A stretch of 48,885 bases of DNA from an uncultured Clostridia bacterium. GTDB lineage: Bacteria; Bacillota; Clostridia; Oscillospirales; Oscillospiraceae. Of the stretch, positions 46,750 to 48,885 are shown in pieces. The notes beneath the pieces were generated by a model. It ran no database searches. It was given only the letters and a program-made list of their open reading frames with translations, and was not told the DNA's origin. The translations under genes were made by a program, and so were the position numbers. The stretch covers positions 1 to 48,885 of the forward strand of contig CAMVAV010000011.1 in NCBI GenBank assembly GCA_947165595.1, given 5' to 3'. Within the stretch, counting starts at the first letter, position 1. Every line of letters starts with the position of its first letter.

Positions 46750-47871
46750 CTAAGCAAGCGGCTTAAAGCGATACTTCCCCTTTCCTAAACCACTGACAGC
46801 CTCCGTTACGCCCATATCCGCCAGCTTTTTCAGCAGAGTAGACGCCGGCGAAGCCGTAATGCTCAGGAGTTCGGTAACGTCGTTGCGCCCGAAAATGGTT
46901 TCAAATCCGTATTCCGCGAACATTTTCCGTACATGATCCGCTGTTTTTGCAGAAGCGCCTGCCGCTTTCAGGACATTGCCATAGGGAAACGCGCCGTCAA
47001 TGTCCTGTTTTTCGTTTTCAATGTCCTGTTTTGCATCTCCAATGTCCTGTTTTTGGATCGCTTTGCTGATATGGAGATACCGGTTGTGCAGCTCGTGCCG
47101 CTCGCCCAGCAGGAGATTCCGGAGGAACAGTTCCAAATACTCCGTCGTCTCATGGACGCCGCGCTTGAGGTCATTGTAATTGGCGCGAACGAGGGAGTTT
47201 CTGAAATACCAGGCGTTTTCCGCAAAAATGTCGTTGGTCACGTCGAAGCCCAGCGTCCGCAGATACTTGATGAAAAACACGGCGGTCGTGCGCGTGTTTC
47301 CCTCGCCGAAAACATGGATCTGCCACAGGCGCGAGACAAAGGTCGCCAGATGCGCAATGATCTCGCTCATGGAAAGGCCGTCGTACCGGAACGCCTTCTC
47401 CGTCGCAAAATCGTAATCCAGCGTTGCTCGCAGCTCCGACGCGCCGCCGTAGATGACGGTGTTCCCGTCCAGCACCCATTCTTTCTTGGTGATGTTGTAG
47501 TCCCGAATCTGCCCCGCGTGCTTGTAGATGCCGGTAAACAGGCGTTTGTGGATGGAGAGATACTGCGCGGGCGAAAACACGAAAGACTGCTCCGCCAGCA
47601 GCTGCGCAATACGGGCGGAAACCTTATCGGCCTCTTCCGTCCGGTCTAGTCCATGCTGGGCACTTTCCGCATAATAGCTGTTGATCAGCGCATTGGCCTC
47701 TTCGATGGAAATCTCGCCCTCGATGTTTTTCTTTGCCGTTTCGATCAAATAGTGCGACGTTTCCAGACCATCCACAGCCTGCAGCCCTACAGCCGTCTGC
47801 CATGCATAGCCAAGATCGCGCTTATTCGGTTCGGTTTGACGAAGATATTCTTCAAACGGGTCTTTGTTCAT
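46750..47871 (-). CDS. Fic-family protein, probable AMPylase
   Basis: A 373-residue protein. An N-terminal helix block (about 40-75) with KKNIEGEISIEEANALI resembles the VbhA-type inhibitory segment; the usual S/T of the (S/T)xxxE(G/N) motif is replaced by Lys. The Fic core (about 95-225) has HVFGEGNTRTTAVFF (about residue 190), matching HxFx(D/E)GNxR, so transfer of a nucleotide from ATP to a protein is likely. A heptad repeat KQDI (about 272-292) links to a C-terminal winged-helix-like region (about 330-373, LLKKLADMGVTEAVSG). Fic proteins of this type occur as toxins or phage-related factors. ATG 47871 is preceded by GGGAGG. Confidence 0.85.
   Translation of the reverse strand: MNKDPFEEYLRQTEPNKRDLGYAWQTAVGLQAVDGLETSHYLIETAKKNIEGEISIEEANALINSYYAESAQHGLDRTEEADKVSARIAQLLAEQSFVFSPAQYLSIHKRLFTGIYKHAGQIRDYNITKKEWVLDGNTVIYGGASELRATLDYDFATEKAFRYDGLSMSEIIAHLATFVSRLWQIHVFGEGNTRTTAVFFIKYLRTLGFDVTNDIFAENAWYFRNSLVRANYNDLKRGVHETTEYLELFLRNLLLGERHELHNRYLHISKAIQKQDIGDAKQDIENEKQDIDGAFPYGNVLKAAGASAKTADHVRKMFAEYGFETIFGRNDVTELLSITASPASTLLKKLADMGVTEAVSGLGKGKYRFKPLA
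46998..47060 (-). repeat. three 21-bp tandem repeats inside the Fic gene
   Basis: Three consecutive 21-base units each begin CAATGTCCTGTTTT on the plus strand (46998-47018, 47019-47039, 47040-47060). In the protein this gives KQDI every seven residues. The repeat is in frame, so unit number may vary without breaking the gene. Confidence 0.85.
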
Positions 47872-47928
47872 GTGGGTCCTCCCTGTCGCTCTGCGCGGGT
47901 ATCATAACATCTGACGGTTCATGGCAAC

Positions 47929-47946
47929 GTAGAATATAGGTTCTAC
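47929..47946. repeat. inverted repeat GTAGAA-TATAGG-TTCTAC
   Basis: A 6-bp perfect inverted repeat with a six-base spacer, upstream of the Fic gene and overlapping the end of the HsdM-like fragment. It could be an operator for the Fic gene. The words TATAGGTT and TCTAC recur at 48230-48246 on the other side of the HsdM-like fragment. Confidence 0.45.
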
Positions 47947-48158
47947 ATCCAACTTACACGTCCACCGGACAGGATAAAACGTTTCAGATACTCTTCGCCC
48001 TTCTGAACAACGCGATGCGGCTTTATTTCCGCGCCCTCTATGTCCTCTATGGCAGCCTTTGCTCTGCTGATATCCATAGTATATTCTACAGCGGAAATAG
48101 ATCCCCGCAGATCATTGCAAGTATCCCATATTAAGGATGCAAGTTGCTGTTTGTTCAT
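47943..48158 (-). CDS. short protein with HsdM N-terminal-like start (probable remnant)
   Basis: A 71-residue frame starting at ATG 48158 (MNKQQLASLIWDTCNDLRG) behind GGGAGGGTGG. The first 26 or so residues match the conserved opening of type I restriction-modification methylase subunits (HsdM N-terminal helical domain), but the following residues (ISRAKAAIEDIEGAEIKPH) do not continue that fold and the catalytic methylase domain is absent. I read it as a remnant in which the HsdM start is joined to unrelated sequence, though the good ribosome-binding site means a small protein may still be made. Confidence 0.5.
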   Translation of the reverse strand: MNKQQLASLIWDTCNDLRGSISAVEYTMDISRAKAAIEDIEGAEIKPHRVVQKGEEYLKRFILSGGRVSWM

Positions 48159-48230
48159 TGTCCCACCCTCCCATTCTCCTATAATAAGGCATTTTTGTGC
48201 CAAATTCAAGTTTTACCAACCGTTAAAATT

Positions 48231-48264
48231 ATAGGTTGATTTCTACCTATCTGCGAGTTATACT
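48231..48264 (+). promoter_or_regulatory. phd-doc promoter and operator
   Basis: TTGATT (48236-48241), a 17-base spacer and TATACT (48259-48264). The inverted repeat ATAGGT (48231-48236) / ACCTAT (48245-48250) overlaps the -35 region. Phd-type antitoxins repress their own operon by binding such palindromes, so this is a likely autoregulatory site. Confidence 0.65.
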
Positions 48265-48281
48265 ATATGCGGGTGATAATT

Positions 48282-48524
48282 ATGAAGCTTGATACGAAAC
48301 AGATCATAACCGTCACAGAGGCAAATCAGAACTTCTCCAAGGCAACGCGCATCGCGGACGAATACGGCGACGCGGTGGTTTTCAAGAACAACCGTCCGAA
48401 GTACAAGCTCGTCAATCTGGAGAAGGAGCCTGACCTCGAACTGACGGACGACGAGAAAATCGACATTGTTGCTGCGCGGATCCTCGCGCGCTTCAAGCCT
48501 GCCTTTCTGGAGCTCGCGAAATGA
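48282..48524 (+). CDS. Phd/YefM-family antitoxin
   Basis: An 80-residue protein. ATG 48282 (MKLDTKQIITVTEANQNFS) is preferred over ATG 48267, which falls at the promoter's -10 and lacks a binding site. The N-terminal domain with VTEANQNFSKATRIADEYGD and AVVFKNNRPKYKLV is the Phd/YefM DNA-binding fold; the charged C-terminal tail (ELTDDEKIDIVAARILARF) should wrap the toxin. It overlaps the toxin start by four bases (ATGA). Confidence 0.85.
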   Translation: MKLDTKQIITVTEANQNFSKATRIADEYGDAVVFKNNRPKYKLVNLEKEPDLELTDDEKIDIVAARILARFKPAFLELAK

Positions 48525-48885
48525 TCAGGTTTTCAAAGGACAAGGTGCTTTTGCTGCACAAGCTGATTGCGGCAGAAACCGGCGGAAGCGTCGGCGTCCG
48601 CGACGAGGCGCTGCTGGAGTCCGCGCTGGAGGGCATTCATGCGACCTTCGACGGGCAGGAGCTTTACCCGACGAAAGAGGAAAAGGGCGCGCGCCTCGGT
48701 TATACGCTGATCTCCAACCACGCTTTTGTGGACTGCAACAAGCGCATCGGGATGCATATCATGCTGACATTCCTCGAAGTCAACGGCATCCATATGAACT
48801 GCACCAATGACGACGTCGTCCATGCGGGTTTGTCCGTGGCGGACGGCTCGATGAAGTATGAGGAGCTGCTTGCGTGGGTGCGCGA
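48521..48885 (+). CDS. doc: Doc-type toxin (Fic fold), 3'-partial
   Basis: The frame starts at ATG 48521 and runs off the right edge after 121 codons, close to the full length of Doc. The motif HAFVDCNKRIGMHIM (about residues 68-82) is the death-on-curing form of the Fic signature, HxFx(D/E)xNKR. Doc toxins phosphorylate the translation factor EF-Tu and stop growth. The four-base overlap with the antitoxin gene and their order (antitoxin first) are typical. A stop codon is not reached in the window. Confidence 0.88.
   Translation, partial: MIRFSKDKVLLLHKLIAAETGGSVGVRDEALLESALEGIHATFDGQELYPTKEEKGARLGYTLISNHAFVDCNKRIGMHIMLTFLEVNGIHMNCTNDDVVHAGLSVADGSMKYEELLAWVR

Noticed and set aside
46998-47060. 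CRISPR-like array
   Set aside because: The three units are contiguous, in frame within the Fic gene and lack spacers. No CRISPR array or cas gene is seen in the window.

Overview
The window is a GC-rich bacterial chromosome segment, probably from an anaerobic, high-GC member of the Clostridia (Oscillospirales-like gut Firmicute). This rests on the gene types: a 2-hydroxyacyl-CoA dehydratase, a glnA plus ANTAR-regulator (NitR-type) pair, a type III glutamine synthetase, the acetylated DAP pathway (DapH), a TAXI-TRAP transporter, DUF6076 proteins, a CIRCE-controlled clpB and a large SLH-domain surface protein. Taxonomy is inferred from gene content only.

Layout. 1-2297: the end of a 2-hydroxyacyl-CoA dehydratase locus with a small membrane protein. 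2365-6214 (minus): a DUF6076 zinc-ribbon-like protein, a GH13 oligo-1,6-glucosidase and carbamate kinase. 6304-12168: argS, a lipoprotein and clpB with a CIRCE operator. 12302-14832: two convergent membrane GGDEF proteins. 15033-15455: a small DtxR-family metal regulator. 15595-20945: pyrG, an ANTAR antiterminator (nitR-like), glnA type I, and divergent guaA. 20949-26015: a MATE exporter, then a TAXI-TRAP binding protein, fused permease and small membrane protein. 26146-35475: type III glutamine synthetase followed by asnB, purA, purB, dapH, an M20 deacetylase and dapF, apparently one long operon. 35475-35883: a degenerate tRNA-like sequence, a broken DUF6076 paralogue and a long perfect hairpin. 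35927-44928: a 2470-residue SLH surface protein and a membrane-fused LuxR-type regulator. 44953-48885: an AT-richer accessory stretch with a truncated gene, a tRNA 3'-end fragment, MNT-HEPN, an excisionase-like protein, a Fic protein, an HsdM N-terminal remnant and Phd-Doc.

The main observation is a shared RNA control element. Three genes for glutamine-making or glutamine-using enzymes (pyrG, guaA and type III glutamine synthetase) each have a good sigma-A promoter whose transcript should begin almost directly with a 5-bp hairpin carrying a hexaloop of the form AARGRC (A at loop position 1, G at position 4, as in ANTAR-protein RNA targets). In each case the 3' arm of this hairpin is also the base of an intrinsic terminator, so the two structures exclude each other. 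The ANTAR protein encoded between pyrG and glnA is the obvious candidate reader. This suggests a local antitermination regulon linking glutamine supply to CTP, GMP, asparagine, AMP and lysine/DAP synthesis. The element has one recognisable hexaloop per leader, not the two of the classic ANTAR dual-hairpin motif.
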